A stretch of 64,000 bases of DNA. It comes from Niveispirillum sp943371025. GTDB taxonomy: Bacteria; Pseudomonadota; Alphaproteobacteria; Azospirillales; Azospirillaceae. Below are positions 1 through 8,122 of this stretch, piece after piece. A model generated the notes under the pieces. The model was not told the origin of the DNA, did no database searches, and saw only the letters and a program-made list of their open reading frames with translations. The stretch covers positions 22,852 to 86,851 of the forward strand of contig CALRTC020000028.1 of NCBI GenBank assembly GCA_943371025.1, written 5' to 3'. The position numbers and the translations under genes are program-made. The first letter of the stretch is position 1. Each line of letters opens with the position of its first letter.

Positions 1-83
1 CCGTGGGTCAGGTCTATCCTGACACCTCGCCGCTCGGTTACAATGGCGGCACCTATTATGTCCGCCTGACCGTGACCTTCTAA
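1..83 (+). CDS. C-terminal end of a probable TonB-dependent outer-membrane receptor (partial)
   Basis: A reading frame enters from the left edge and stops with TAA at 81-83. The last residues read NGGTYYVRLTVTF, a terminal beta-strand pattern ending in phenylalanine, as expected for outer-membrane barrels such as TonB-dependent receptors. Only about 26 residues are visible, so the family call rests on this C-terminal signature alone. A strong hairpin follows directly and would end its transcript. It precedes a periplasmic amine oxidase/cytochrome c pair, so it could import the substrate, but this is inference. Confidence 0.45.
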   Translation, partial: VGQVYPDTSPLGYNGGTYYVRLTVTF

Positions 84-100
84 GCGTATCCGAGCATGAA

Positions 101-136
101 CCGGGCCGGCCCACCGGAAGGGGCCGGCCCGGTTTC
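101..136 (+). terminator. Rho-independent-type hairpin after the receptor gene
   Basis: Perfect 12-bp arms (101-112 and 121-132, GC only) with an 8-nt loop, followed by a T-rich tail. It separates the receptor gene from the amine oxidase gene. Confidence 0.7.
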
Positions 137-221
137 GGTTTCCCGGCAGATTCCGATTCGCGCTCCGGCCCGGCGGGCAGGAAGGCGGGACGGTGCCGAT
201 GCTTCCCTCCCCTTAGAGGCG

Positions 222-1832
222 ATGATGGTTGCAACAACAAATTTGCCCCCGCGCGGCCGGATGACCCGGCGTGAGCTGCTGGCCATGATCGGCACAGCGG
301 CCGGCAGTTCCGTCATGTATCAGGCGGCGACCTCGCTGGGTTATGCGGCGGAATCGGAATTCAAGGGCCCGCCCAACCTGTCCGGTGCGCCCAAGGGCAC
401 CTCGGTCCTGATCTTAGGCGCCGGCTGGGCAGGGCTGGTTGCGGCCTATGAATTGGGCAAGGCCGGCTACAATGTGAAGGTGCTGGAATATCGTGACCGG
501 CCGGGTGGACGCGCCTGGACGCTGCGTGGCGGCGATACCTATACCGAACTGGGCGGCTTCACCCAGAAGGTGGGTTTCGACAAGGACCTGTACCTGAATC
601 CCGGCCCCTGGCGCATTCCCTACCATCATCGCGGCGTGCTGCATTACTACCACGAGCTGGGCGTGCCGCTGGAGCCGTTCTTCCAGATCAATTACAACGC
701 CTATGTCCATTCCAAGGATGCGTTCGGCGGCAAGCCGCAGCGTTATCGCCACGTCCTGGCCGATTTCAACGGCCATGTCGCCGAACTGCTGGCCAAGCTG
801 GGTCACAAGGGCGGCCTGGACGGCTATGTCACCAAGGAAGACCAGGAAAAGCTGCTGGAAGCGCTGCAGGACTGGGGCGCCCTGGACGATAACTATGCCT
901 ACACGGCCAATCCGGAGACCAGCAACCGCCGCGGTTTCGAAAAGGATCCGGGCGGCGGGCCCAATGGCATGCCGGTCCCGTCACAGCCCATCGGCTTCTC
1001 CCAACTGATGCAGTCCGGTTTGTGGCGGTCCATCGGTTCGGGCTCGGGCTATGAATTCCAGACGGCTTTGTTCCAGCCCGTGGGCGGCATGGATGCCGGT
1101 CCGCGCGCCCTGGCTGAAAAGGTGAAGGACAAGATCACCTACAATGCCAAGGTGACGGAGATCGCCCAGGATGGCGGCGGCGTCACCGTCAGCTATGTCG
1201 ACGCGCAGAAGGGCGGGGCGGTCCAGACGGCCAAGGCCGACTGGTGCTTCTGCACCATCCCGCTGTCGATCCTGTCCCAGATCAAGAAGAACGTGTCGTC
1301 GGAGATGGAAGCGGCCATCAATGCCGTTCCCTATGAAGCGGCGTTCAAGGTCGGCCTGCAGTTCAAGCGCCGGTTCTGGGAGCAGGATGAGGAGATCTAT
1401 GGCGGTATCACCTATACCGACCTGCCCATCTCCGTCATCGGCTATCCCAACAGCCTGTATGGGTCCAAGGGCAAGGGCGTGCTGTTGGGCGCCTATCCCT
1501 GGGGGCCATTCGCCTATGAATTCACGGCCATGGCGCCGGAGGACCGGATCAAGAAGTGCCTGGAATTCGGCGCGCAGATCCACCCGCAATATCTGAAGGA
1601 ATTCGATAACGGCGTGGCCGTGGCCTGGCACCGGGTGCCCTGGACGCTGGGCTGTTTCGGGTCCTGGACGGAAAAGACGCGGGCCGAGCATTACCAGAAC
1701 CTGTGCAAGATCGACGGGCGCATGGTGCTGGCGGGTGAACATGTCTCCTACCTGCCGGCCTGGCAGGAAGGGGCCGTGCAATCCTCGCTGGACGCCATCA
1801 GCCGTCTGCACCAGCGCATCACGAAGAAATGA
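222..1832 (+). CDS. Tat-exported flavin monoamine oxidase family protein (FAD-dependent amine oxidase/dehydrogenase)
   Basis: Predicted 536-residue flavoprotein oxidising an amine substrate in the periplasm. The N-terminus carries a twin-arginine signal (MTRRELLAMIG then a hydrophobic stretch ending near GYAA). The FAD Rossmann motif GAGWAGLVAAYELG follows, with RPGGRAW, and the C-terminal FAD-binding segment LAGEHVSYLPAWQEGAVQSS. ATG 222 is chosen because AGAGG lies just upstream; the frame extends further 5' only through the preceding terminator. The next gene encodes a periplasmic c-type cytochrome, which suggests electrons go to cytochrome c rather than to oxygen, as known for the nicotine enzyme NicA2 with its partner CycN. 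The substrate cannot be read from sequence. Confidence 0.85.
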   Translation: MMVATTNLPPRGRMTRRELLAMIGTAAGSSVMYQAATSLGYAAESEFKGPPNLSGAPKGTSVLILGAGWAGLVAAYELGKAGYNVKVLEYRDRPGGRAWTLRGGDTYTELGGFTQKVGFDKDLYLNPGPWRIPYHHRGVLHYYHELGVPLEPFFQINYNAYVHSKDAFGGKPQRYRHVLADFNGHVAELLAKLGHKGGLDGYVTKEDQEKLLEALQDWGALDDNYAYTANPETSNRRGFEKDPGGGPNGMPVPSQPIGFSQLMQSGLWRSIGSGSGYEFQTALFQPVGGMDAGPRALAEKVKDKITYNAKVTEIAQDGGGVTVSYVDAQKGGAVQTAKADWCFCTIPLSILSQIKKNVSSEMEAAINAVPYEAAFKVGLQFKRRFWEQDEEIYGGITYTDLPISVIGYPNSLYGSKGKGVLLGAYPWGPFAYEFTAMAPEDRIKKCLEFGAQIHPQYLKEFDNGVAVAWHRVPWTLGCFGSWTEKTRAEHYQNLCKIDGRMVLAGEHVSYLPAWQEGAVQSSLDAISRLHQRITKK

Positions 1833-1917
1833 TCTTCACGCGTCCCGGTTCGTGAACAGCGTCCGACCCCGTTACGACCGGGGGCCGGCACCATCCTTGT
1901 CCTTAAGGAGAGACGCG

Positions 1918-2340
1918 ATGCGCACCCGCATCCTTTCCGCCTTCGCCCTGTCGCTGGCCCTGCTGGGGCCGGCGGCCGGTACCGCCATGGCCCAGCGCAC
2001 GGATGCGCAGACCAGTGGCTTCGCCGATGCCCGCCGCTTCGCCTATCAGAATGGCGAGCAGCTCTATAAAGCCATCTGCCAGGGTTGCCACATGCCTGAT
2101 GGCAAGGGGGCGACCGGGGCCGGCACCTACCCGGCTCTGGCCGCCAATTCCAATCTGGAGGCCGGGTCCTATCCTATCCACATGATTGTCAACGGCCAGC
2201 GGGCCATGCCATCGTTCCATTATCTCAGCGATGATCAGGTGGCGGCCGTCGTCAACTATGTCCGGACCCATTTCGGGAACAGCTACAAGGACGCGGTGAC
2301 GCCAAAGGATGTGAAGGATATGCGCCCCGCCCATGAGTGA
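1918..2340 (+). CDS. Periplasmic class I c-type cytochrome
   Basis: 140 residues. A Sec signal peptide (MRTRILSAFALSLALLGPAA, cleavage near AMA) is followed by one CxxCH heme motif (CQGCH) and a C-terminal helix (LSDDQVAAVVNYVRTHFG). A methionine in RAMPSFHYLS is the likely sixth heme ligand. The start at 1918 has a strong AAGGAGA ribosome-binding site. It lies 85 bp after the amine oxidase gene and probably forms an operon with it, serving as electron acceptor (inference). The stop overlaps the next gene by 8 bp, so the acetyltransferase is likely co-translated. Confidence 0.88.
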   Translation: MRTRILSAFALSLALLGPAAGTAMAQRTDAQTSGFADARRFAYQNGEQLYKAICQGCHMPDGKGATGAGTYPALAANSNLEAGSYPIHMIVNGQRAMPSFHYLSDDQVAAVVNYVRTHFGNSYKDAVTPKDVKDMRPAHE

Positions 2341-2875
2341 TGAACCCATCCTGCGTCTGGCCAGTGCGGCCGATCGACCGGCCCTGGAGGCGCTGTTGGA
2401 ACGGTCCGTGCGGGATCTGAGCCGGGACTATTACAGCCCGGCCCAGATCGACGGCTCCCTGAGGGCGATCTTCGGCATTGACGGCACGCTGATTGCCGAC
2501 GGCACCTATTTTGTGGTCATGGTCGGCGACCGCTATGCCGCCTGTGGTGGCTGGAGCCGGCGGCGTACCTTGTTCGGCGGGGATCAGGCGGCGGGTCGGT
2601 CACCCGAACTGCTGGACCCGGCCGTGGATGCAGCCAAGATCCGGGCCTTCTTTGTCGATCCTGCCTTTGCCCGGCGCGGCATCGCCAGCCTGATGATGCG
2701 CACGGCTGAACAGGCGGCTCTGGCCGAGGGATTCAAAAGCCTGGAACTGATGGCGACCCTGCCGGGGGTGCCGCTTTACAAGGCGCTGGGCTTCACGGCC
2801 ACCGGCAGCCATGCCGAGAAGCTGGCTGACGGCAATGTCATTCCCTTCGTGCCCATGCGCAAGCTGATCGGGTAG
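2333..2875 (+). CDS. GNAT-family N-acetyltransferase
   Basis: 180 residues with a GNAT fold: an acceptor region around residues 1-60 and the acetyl-CoA pyrophosphate-binding motif A near AFFVDPAFARRGIASLMM, followed by AEGFKSLELMATLPGVPLYKALGF, the typical beta5/motif B end. It overlaps the cytochrome gene by 8 bp and is probably translated with it. The substrate is unknown; it may acetylate an amine related to the upstream oxidase, but nothing in the sequence proves this. Confidence 0.85.
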   Translation: MSDEPILRLASAADRPALEALLERSVRDLSRDYYSPAQIDGSLRAIFGIDGTLIADGTYFVVMVGDRYAACGGWSRRRTLFGGDQAAGRSPELLDPAVDAAKIRAFFVDPAFARRGIASLMMRTAEQAALAEGFKSLELMATLPGVPLYKALGFTATGSHAEKLADGNVIPFVPMRKLIG

Positions 2876-2891
2876 GGGGGGCGGCAGGGCG

Positions 2892-3758
2892 TCAGCGGCG
2901 CAGACCCCGGCACAGGTCCAGATATTCCGGATGGTCGGGTGTCAGCCAGCCGTGACGGATCAGGAAATCGATCACGGTCAGGTTGACGTTAAATTTCCAG
3001 TCGTCGCTGTCGCGCACGCTGGCCGCGACGCGGTCCAGCGGCCACAGTTCAAACCGTTCCACCTCCCCGTCGCTGTTCACGGGTGTGAAATCGGCCGGCA
3101 GTTCCAGATCATAAAGGAACAGGATGTCGGGCTTCAGCCCCTTGTCCTGTTCCATCAGATAGCTGATCGATCCCACGGGCACGGCCTTCGTCGCCAGATC
3201 GGGCGGCAGCGACGCTTCCTCGCCGGCTTCCTTGATCAGGTTTTCCGTCAGGCTCAACCCGGCGGGCTGTCCGCCGGCAACCAGATTGTCATACTGGCCG
3301 GGGGCGACGGCGCGGTCCAGGGCCCGTCTGGCGACCCAGAGATGCAGGCCGTCCGGACGGCGTACATACCCGTTCACATGCAGCCCATAGGCGGTGACGC
3401 CGAAATAGGGCACGTAGGCCCGGTCGATATTCATCAGGGCCGGTCGGCCCCAGCCTTCGGCCACAGCATACATCTCCTGCCGCGGACGGGGCAGCAGCTT
3501 GGCCGCCGCCAGCGGGCGCAGGGCCAGATCCAGGGCCTGGGTCCGTTCCGCCGGATCGGTCAGGGACGGATTAAGGCCGATGCCGTCCCCCTCCGCCACG
3601 AACACCGGGCCAAGCTTCAACAGCAGGTCGCGCAGGGGCGTCCGCACATGCCCGACCCGGACGCCGCCAACATGGAAGGGCCGGAAATCGGACAGGTCAT
3701 GGGCGTTGCAGGTCCGCACATGGCGCAGGAAGCCACTGCTGCCGGGCTGGTCGAACAT
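2892..3758 (-). CDS. DUF4743-type Nudix hydrolase
   Basis: 288 residues. The N-terminal half resembles DUF4743 (HVRTCNAHDLSDFRPFHVGG and on to YVPYFGVTAYGLHVNGY). The C-terminal half is a Nudix domain with a box of the form AGLSLTENLIKEAGEEASLP, keeping the KE..EE metal-binding core. This family is related to fungal thiamine-pyrophosphokinase-associated Nudix proteins; the substrate here is not known. ATG 3758 is preferred: its A is also the last base of the upstream transporter stop codon (TGATG), so translation is coupled. A GTG at 3761 is a less likely alternative. Confidence 0.85.
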   Translation of the reverse strand: MFDQPGSSGFLRHVRTCNAHDLSDFRPFHVGGVRVGHVRTPLRDLLLKLGPVFVAEGDGIGLNPSLTDPAERTQALDLALRPLAAAKLLPRPRQEMYAVAEGWGRPALMNIDRAYVPYFGVTAYGLHVNGYVRRPDGLHLWVARRALDRAVAPGQYDNLVAGGQPAGLSLTENLIKEAGEEASLPPDLATKAVPVGSISYLMEQDKGLKPDILFLYDLELPADFTPVNSDGEVERFELWPLDRVAASVRDSDDWKFNVNLTVIDFLIRHGWLTPDHPEYLDLCRGLRR

Positions 3759-5023
3759 CACGCGGCCTCCGCCTGTCGGGTAACGGGGGGATGGGTGGCC
3801 CGGCGCAAGGCCCAGGCGGCGATCAGCCCGGCCAGGACCAGCATGGAAGCCCCGAAATAGAAGGGCATGCCGGGGATATCGAAGCTGGCACCGTCGGCCG
3901 TGAAACGGGCAAACAGCTCCGCCCCGATCAGCGGGGCCAGGATGAAGGTCAGGCTCTGCACGCTGGCAAAGGCGCCCTGCACCGTGCCCTGCTCATCCGC
4001 CCCCACCGACCGCGCCACCACGCTCTGCACTGCCGGCGAACTGATGCCGCCCATGGCATGCACGATGATGAAGCCGTAGAAGGGGATGGTGGAAGCCACG
4101 GTGCCATAGCCGGCATAGGCCGTCGCCTCCAGCAGAATGCCGGTCAGCGCCGTGCGCGCTTCGCCCAGCCGTCGCACGATGGCGCCGATCAGGCCGCCCT
4201 GCACGATGGCCGTGGCCAGACCGACGGCGGCCAGTGACAGGCCGTTATCCAGCTCGCTCCAGCCGAAGCGCTTGGTGGTGTACAGCACCCAGACCGTCTG
4301 CATGACGCCGAAGGCCAGCACCATGCAGGTGCGCGATGCCGCCAGCCCGGCTACGGCCGGGTGCCGGGTCAGCGCCTTCAGGCTGCCCACGGGATTGGCG
4401 CGGCCCCAGCTGAAGGCGCGGCGGTTGGCGGGCGCCAGCGACTCGGGCAGGACGAGCAGGCCGTACAGGAAATTGGCCCCCGCCAGCCCGGCTGCGACCA
4501 TGAAGGGCAGGCGCAGGCTCATTTCACCCAGCAGCCCGCCCATGGCCGGGCCGGCGATGAAGCCCACACCGAACGCGGCGCCCATCATGCCGAAATTCCT
4601 GGCCCGGTTTTCCGGCCCGCTGACATCGGCGATATAGGCATTGGCCGCCGTGATGTTGGCGGCCGTCAGGCCGGCGATCAGGCGGGCGACCAGCAACCAG
4701 CCCAGGCCGGGTGCAAAGGCCATGAACAGCTGGTCGATGCCGGCCCCGGCAACAGAGGCCAGAATGATCTTCCGCCGTCCGAACCGGTCGGACAGGGCGC
4801 CCAGGATGGGCGCGAAGACGAACTGCATGATGGAGAAGCTGGCCATCATGATGCCCATCCACCAGGCGGCCGATGCCTCGTCCCCGGCAAATTGCCGCAC
4901 CAGGGCCGGCACGACGGGAATGACCAGGCCAAAGGTCAGCACATCCAGGAAGACGGTGACCAGAATGAAGGGGATACCGGCCTGGCGGCGGGGCTTGGCG
5001 GCATCGGATAAGGGTGCGGACAT
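3758..5023 (-). CDS. TetA-like major facilitator superfamily efflux transporter
   Basis: 421 residues with about 12 hydrophobic segments. MFS motif A (GALSDRFGRRKI) lies in the first cytoplasmic loop and a DVLTFGLVIPVVP-like first helix is present, as in the TetA/drug:H+ antiporter DHA1 group. It acts in the inner membrane and exports a small molecule by proton exchange; the substrate is not predictable. It is the first gene of a two-gene minus-strand operon with the Nudix gene (1-bp overlap). Confidence 0.85.
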   Translation of the reverse strand: MSAPLSDAAKPRRQAGIPFILVTVFLDVLTFGLVIPVVPALVRQFAGDEASAAWWMGIMMASFSIMQFVFAPILGALSDRFGRRKIILASVAGAGIDQLFMAFAPGLGWLLVARLIAGLTAANITAANAYIADVSGPENRARNFGMMGAAFGVGFIAGPAMGGLLGEMSLRLPFMVAAGLAGANFLYGLLVLPESLAPANRRAFSWGRANPVGSLKALTRHPAVAGLAASRTCMVLAFGVMQTVWVLYTTKRFGWSELDNGLSLAAVGLATAIVQGGLIGAIVRRLGEARTALTGILLEATAYAGYGTVASTIPFYGFIIVHAMGGISSPAVQSVVARSVGADEQGTVQGAFASVQSLTFILAPLIGAELFARFTADGASFDIPGMPFYFGASMLVLAGLIAAWALRRATHPPVTRQAEAA

Positions 5024-5147
5024 GCGGGCTCCGGCGGACTGCGGCCGCGGCCTCTATAACAGATGCCGGGCGTGGAGTCCCGACCGGCGCGATTTGGTCC
5101 ATCTTGCCCCTGTGCGGGCCGGGCCTTCCGCGCTATATCTCCCGTCC

Positions 5148-5339
5148 ATGAGCGGATTCCTGATCTTCCTCATGGTGCTCGCCATGATCGCCACGCTGGG
5201 TGTGCTGGTGATCGGGCTGTTCGCCATGGCACGCGGTGGCGACTTCAACGCCAAGTATGGCAACCGGCTGATGTGGTGGCGCATCCGCCTGCAGGTGGCG
5301 GCCGTGGTTCTGTTCGCCCTGGTCTTCCTGGCTTCCTGA
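5148..5339 (+). CDS. Small twin-transmembrane (HIG1-like) protein
   Basis: 63 residues forming two transmembrane helices (roughly 2-26 and 44-62) joined by a short charged loop, ARGGDFNAKYGNRLMWWR. The pattern GGxxNxKxxNxLMxxRxxLQ matches the HIG1-domain family, which in mitochondria and alphaproteobacteria is associated with cytochrome oxidase. It lies just upstream of the cobalamin adenosyltransferase gene on the same strand (28-bp gap). This neighbour order is common in alphaproteobacteria. Function beyond a membrane role is not shown. Confidence 0.75.
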   Translation: MSGFLIFLMVLAMIATLGVLVIGLFAMARGGDFNAKYGNRLMWWRIRLQVAAVVLFALVFLAS

Positions 5340-5367
5340 TCCCACCCGACAGCAGAGGGCTTCCATC

Positions 5368-5958
5368 ATGGTCCGCCTGACCCGTATCTATACCCGTGGC
5401 GGTGACCAGGGGCAGACCTCGCTGGGGGACGGCAGCCGCGTGCCCAAACATGCGCTGCGCGTTGCCGCCTATGGCACGGTGGATGAAGCCAACGCCATCC
5501 TGGGCATCGCCCGTCTGCATACGGGGACCGTCGGGGCCGATGCCGCGCTGGCCGATGCAGACGCCATGCTGGGCCACATCCAGAACGACCTGTTCGACCT
5601 GGGGGCTGATCTCTGCACCCCGGAAATGGAAAATCCCCCTTACCCGCCGCTGCGCATCATTGATGTCCAGGTTGACCGGCTGGAGGCGGAGATCGACCGC
5701 ATGAATGCGGAACTGGCCCCGCTGAACAGCTTCATCCTGCCCGGCGGCCGATCCGCCGCCGCCTATCTGCACCAGGCCCGCACCGTGGTGCGCCGGGCGG
5801 AGCGGGAAATGACCGAACTGGCGCTGCACGAAGCCGTTGGCGCGCCCGCCCTCAAATATATCAATCGCCTGTCTGATCATTTGTTCGTGCTGGGCCGTTG
5901 GCTGAATGACAAGGGTGCCGCCGACGTGCTGTGGGTGCCCGGTCTGACGCGGGGCTGA
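5368..5958 (+). CDS. pduO: PduO-type cob(I)alamin adenosyltransferase
   Basis: 196 residues. It transfers the 5'-deoxyadenosyl group of ATP to cob(I)alamin to make coenzyme B12. The N-terminal ATP-binding signature TRIYTRGGDQGQTSLGDGSR is present, followed by KHALRVAAYGTVDEANAILG. The C-terminal RTVVRRAEREM and YINRLSDHLFVLGRWLN motifs contain the conserved arginines, aspartate and asparagine of the family. Length is typical. ATG 5368 follows an AGAGGG-like site. A weak hairpin at 6008-6033 lies downstream. Confidence 0.93.
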   Translation: MVRLTRIYTRGGDQGQTSLGDGSRVPKHALRVAAYGTVDEANAILGIARLHTGTVGADAALADADAMLGHIQNDLFDLGADLCTPEMENPPYPPLRIIDVQVDRLEAEIDRMNAELAPLNSFILPGGRSAAAYLHQARTVVRRAEREMTELALHEAVGAPALKYINRLSDHLFVLGRWLNDKGAADVLWVPGLTRG

Positions 5959-6007
5959 GGCCCCGGGCAATGCGGCAAATCCCCTTGAAATCCGCCGATG
6001 TTGCGGT

Positions 6008-6106
6008 ATCTTCCCATTACGTAAAGGGAAGATTGGGGTGCTGGTCGAATGATTGATTTCGGTAACGAAGTTTCATAATTCCGTTACAGGACGCATTCTA
6101 TTGACA
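6008..6106 (+). promoter_or_regulatory. Non-coding region with two inverted repeats upstream of etfBA
   Basis: The 304-bp gap 5959-6262 has no convincing gene. It holds a hairpin at 6008-6033 (ATCTTCCC / GGGAAGAT, 8-bp arms), then a spaced inverted repeat GTAACG (6062-6067) / CGTTAC (6082-6087) that looks like a repressor operator, then TTGACA at 6101-6106, a consensus -35 box without an equally good -10. A TetR-type fatty-acid regulator acting here would fit the etf/hbd genes, but this is inference. Confidence 0.4.
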
Positions 6107-6262
6107 TGTGCAGCGCAGCAATCCTAAGGTCCGAGCCCGAATTTGCGGGCTGGACGGCAGGCTTTGGTTGCCCAATCTTAGGCCCCGGTCGAAGAATGGC
6201 TGAATGCCGGAGTGAATGGGCGGGGACCATCCACCGCCTGGTATCATGCGAGGGGATCGCCA

Positions 6263-7012
6263 ATGAAAGTACTGGTCGCCGTGAAGCGGGTTGTTGATTA
6301 CAACGTCAAGATCCGCGTGAAGCCCGACAATAGCGGTGTCGAGCTTGCGAATGTGAAGATGTCGATGAACCCGTTTGACGAGATCGCGGTTGAAGAAGCC
6401 GTGCGGTTGAAGGAAGCGGGCAAGGCGACGGAGATCGTGGTCGTTTCGATCGGGCCCGCGGGCGCGCAGGAGACGATCCGCACGGCGCTGGCCATGGGCG
6501 GCGACCGTGGGGTGCTGGTGCAGACCGACGCCGAGGTGCAGCCGCTGGCCGTTGCAAAGCTGCTGAAGGCCGTGGTGGCCAAGGAGAGCCCGGATCTGGT
6601 GATCCTGGGCAAGCAGGCCATCGACGATGACAGCAACCAGACGGGCCAGGCTTTGGCCGCCTTGCTGGGCTGGGGCCAGGGCACGTTTGCGTCCAAGGTG
6701 GCGCCGGCCGATGGCAAGGTTGCCGTGACGCGTGAGATCGATGGCGGTCTGGAGACGGTGGAACTGAAGCTGCCGGCCGTGGTCACCACCGACCTGCGCC
6801 TGAACGAGCCGCGCTATGCCTCGCTGCCCAACATCATGAAGGCCAAGAAGAAGCCGATCGAGACGGTGGCCCCGGACGCGCTGGGCGTGGACATCACGCC
6901 GCGCCTGACCACGCTGAAGGTGACGGAGCCGGCCAAGCGCAAGGGCGGCGTGAAGGTCGCCAGCGTGGAAGAGCTGGTCGCCAAGCTGCGCGACGAAGCC
7001 CGCGTCATCTGA
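6263..7012 (+). CDS. etfB: Electron transfer flavoprotein subunit beta
   Basis: 249 residues, full length. Together with EtfA it carries electrons from acyl-CoA dehydrogenases to the membrane ETF-ubiquinone oxidoreductase. Family hallmarks: MKVLVAVKRVVDYNVKIRVK at the N-terminus, the AMP-binding GKQAIDDDSNQTGQALAALLGW, and the C-terminal LRLNEPRYASLPNIMKAKKK, which is the recognition loop that docks partner dehydrogenases. ATG 6263 is chosen on homology and on a GAGGGGA site upstream. It is first in an etfB-etfA-hbd cluster. Confidence 0.96.
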   Translation: MKVLVAVKRVVDYNVKIRVKPDNSGVELANVKMSMNPFDEIAVEEAVRLKEAGKATEIVVVSIGPAGAQETIRTALAMGGDRGVLVQTDAEVQPLAVAKLLKAVVAKESPDLVILGKQAIDDDSNQTGQALAALLGWGQGTFASKVAPADGKVAVTREIDGGLETVELKLPAVVTTDLRLNEPRYASLPNIMKAKKKPIETVAPDALGVDITPRLTTLKVTEPAKRKGGVKVASVEELVAKLRDEARVI

Positions 7013-7042
7013 TCCGCCAACCGTCTTCAAAGGATAAGCAAC

Positions 7043-7981
7043 ATGAGCATTCTGGTTGTTGCCGAGCCCTCGACGGGCGCGGTGAAGAAGCCGACCCTGA
7101 CGACGCTGGGGGCGGCTGCCAAGATCGGTGGGCAGACGCATGTGCTGGTCGCCGGTGTAGGTGTGGGCGAGGCGGGTGCCGCCGCTTCCAAGGCCGCCGG
7201 CGTGGCCAAGGCGCTGGTCGCCGACAGTGCCGAATATGCCCACCCGCTGGCCGAGAATTTCGCGCCGCTGGTGGTGGCCGCCGTGAAGGCGGGTGGTTAC
7301 AGCCATGTGCTGTTCACCGCCACCACCTTCGGCAAGAACCTGGCCCCGCGCGTGGCGGCCCTGCTGGATGTGCAGCAGATCAGCGAGATCAGCGGCGTCA
7401 TTGATGCCGACACGTTCGAACGCCCGATCTATGCCGGCAACGCCATTGCCACGGTGAAGTCGTCGGACGCGATCAAGGTCATCACCGTGCGCGGCACGGC
7501 GTTCGAGGCGGCGGCGGAAGCCGGTGGTGCGGGGGCGGTGGAAGCCATCGCCGCCACGGGTGACGCCGGCCTGTCGACCTTCGTGTCGGCCGAACTGACC
7601 AAGTCGGAACGTCCGGAACTGACCTCCGCCCGCGTCATCGTCTCGGGCGGTCGCGGCATGCAGTCGGGCGACAATTTCGTGCTGCTGGATGCCTTGGCCG
7701 ACAAGCTGGGTGCGGCCGTCGGTGCGTCGCGCGCGGCGGTGGATGCCGGTTTCGTGCCCAACGATTACCAGGTCGGCCAGACCGGCAAGATCGTGGCCCC
7801 GGAACTGTACATCGCCGTCGGCATCAGCGGCGCCATCCAGCACCTGGCCGGCATGAAGGACAGCAAGGTCATCGTCGCCATCAACAAGGATGAAGAGGCG
7901 CCGATGTTCCAGGTGGCCGATTACGGCATCGTCGGCGACCTGTTCAAGCTGGTCCCCGAACTGACCGCCGCACTGGGGTGA
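7043..7981 (+). CDS. etfA: Electron transfer flavoprotein subunit alpha
   Basis: 312 residues, full length. It binds the redox-active FAD of ETF. The C-terminal FAD domain is clear: VIVSGGRGMQSGDNF, GASRAAVDAGFVPNDYQVGQ, TGKIVAPELYIAVGISGAIQ and INKDEEAPMFQVADYGIVGD. It lies 30 bp after etfB with an AAAGGA site. A GC-rich hairpin with 13-bp arms follows immediately, separating it from hbd. Confidence 0.97.
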   Translation: MSILVVAEPSTGAVKKPTLTTLGAAAKIGGQTHVLVAGVGVGEAGAAASKAAGVAKALVADSAEYAHPLAENFAPLVVAAVKAGGYSHVLFTATTFGKNLAPRVAALLDVQQISEISGVIDADTFERPIYAGNAIATVKSSDAIKVITVRGTAFEAAAEAGGAGAVEAIAATGDAGLSTFVSAELTKSERPELTSARVIVSGGRGMQSGDNFVLLDALADKLGAAVGASRAAVDAGFVPNDYQVGQTGKIVAPELYIAVGISGAIQHLAGMKDSKVIVAINKDEEAPMFQVADYGIVGDLFKLVPELTAALG

Positions 7982-7991
7982 TCCATGCGGC

Positions 7992-8022
7992 CGCACGCGG
8001 ACGGTTAAACCGTCCGCGTGCG
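7992..8022 (+). terminator. Strong hairpin between etfA and hbd
   Basis: Perfect 13-bp arms (7992-8004, 8010-8022) with a TTAAA loop. There is no T-run, so it may be an RNA-stability element or a partial terminator rather than a full stop. Confidence 0.55.
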
Positions 8023-8122
8023 ACGCCGGCTTCATCATATACGACAAATGTCGCGTAGGGCCCCGGGCCTGGACATGCGACACTGGGCTGATCCCAGGTT
8101 TCAACCCGTCATGGGGACTGCG

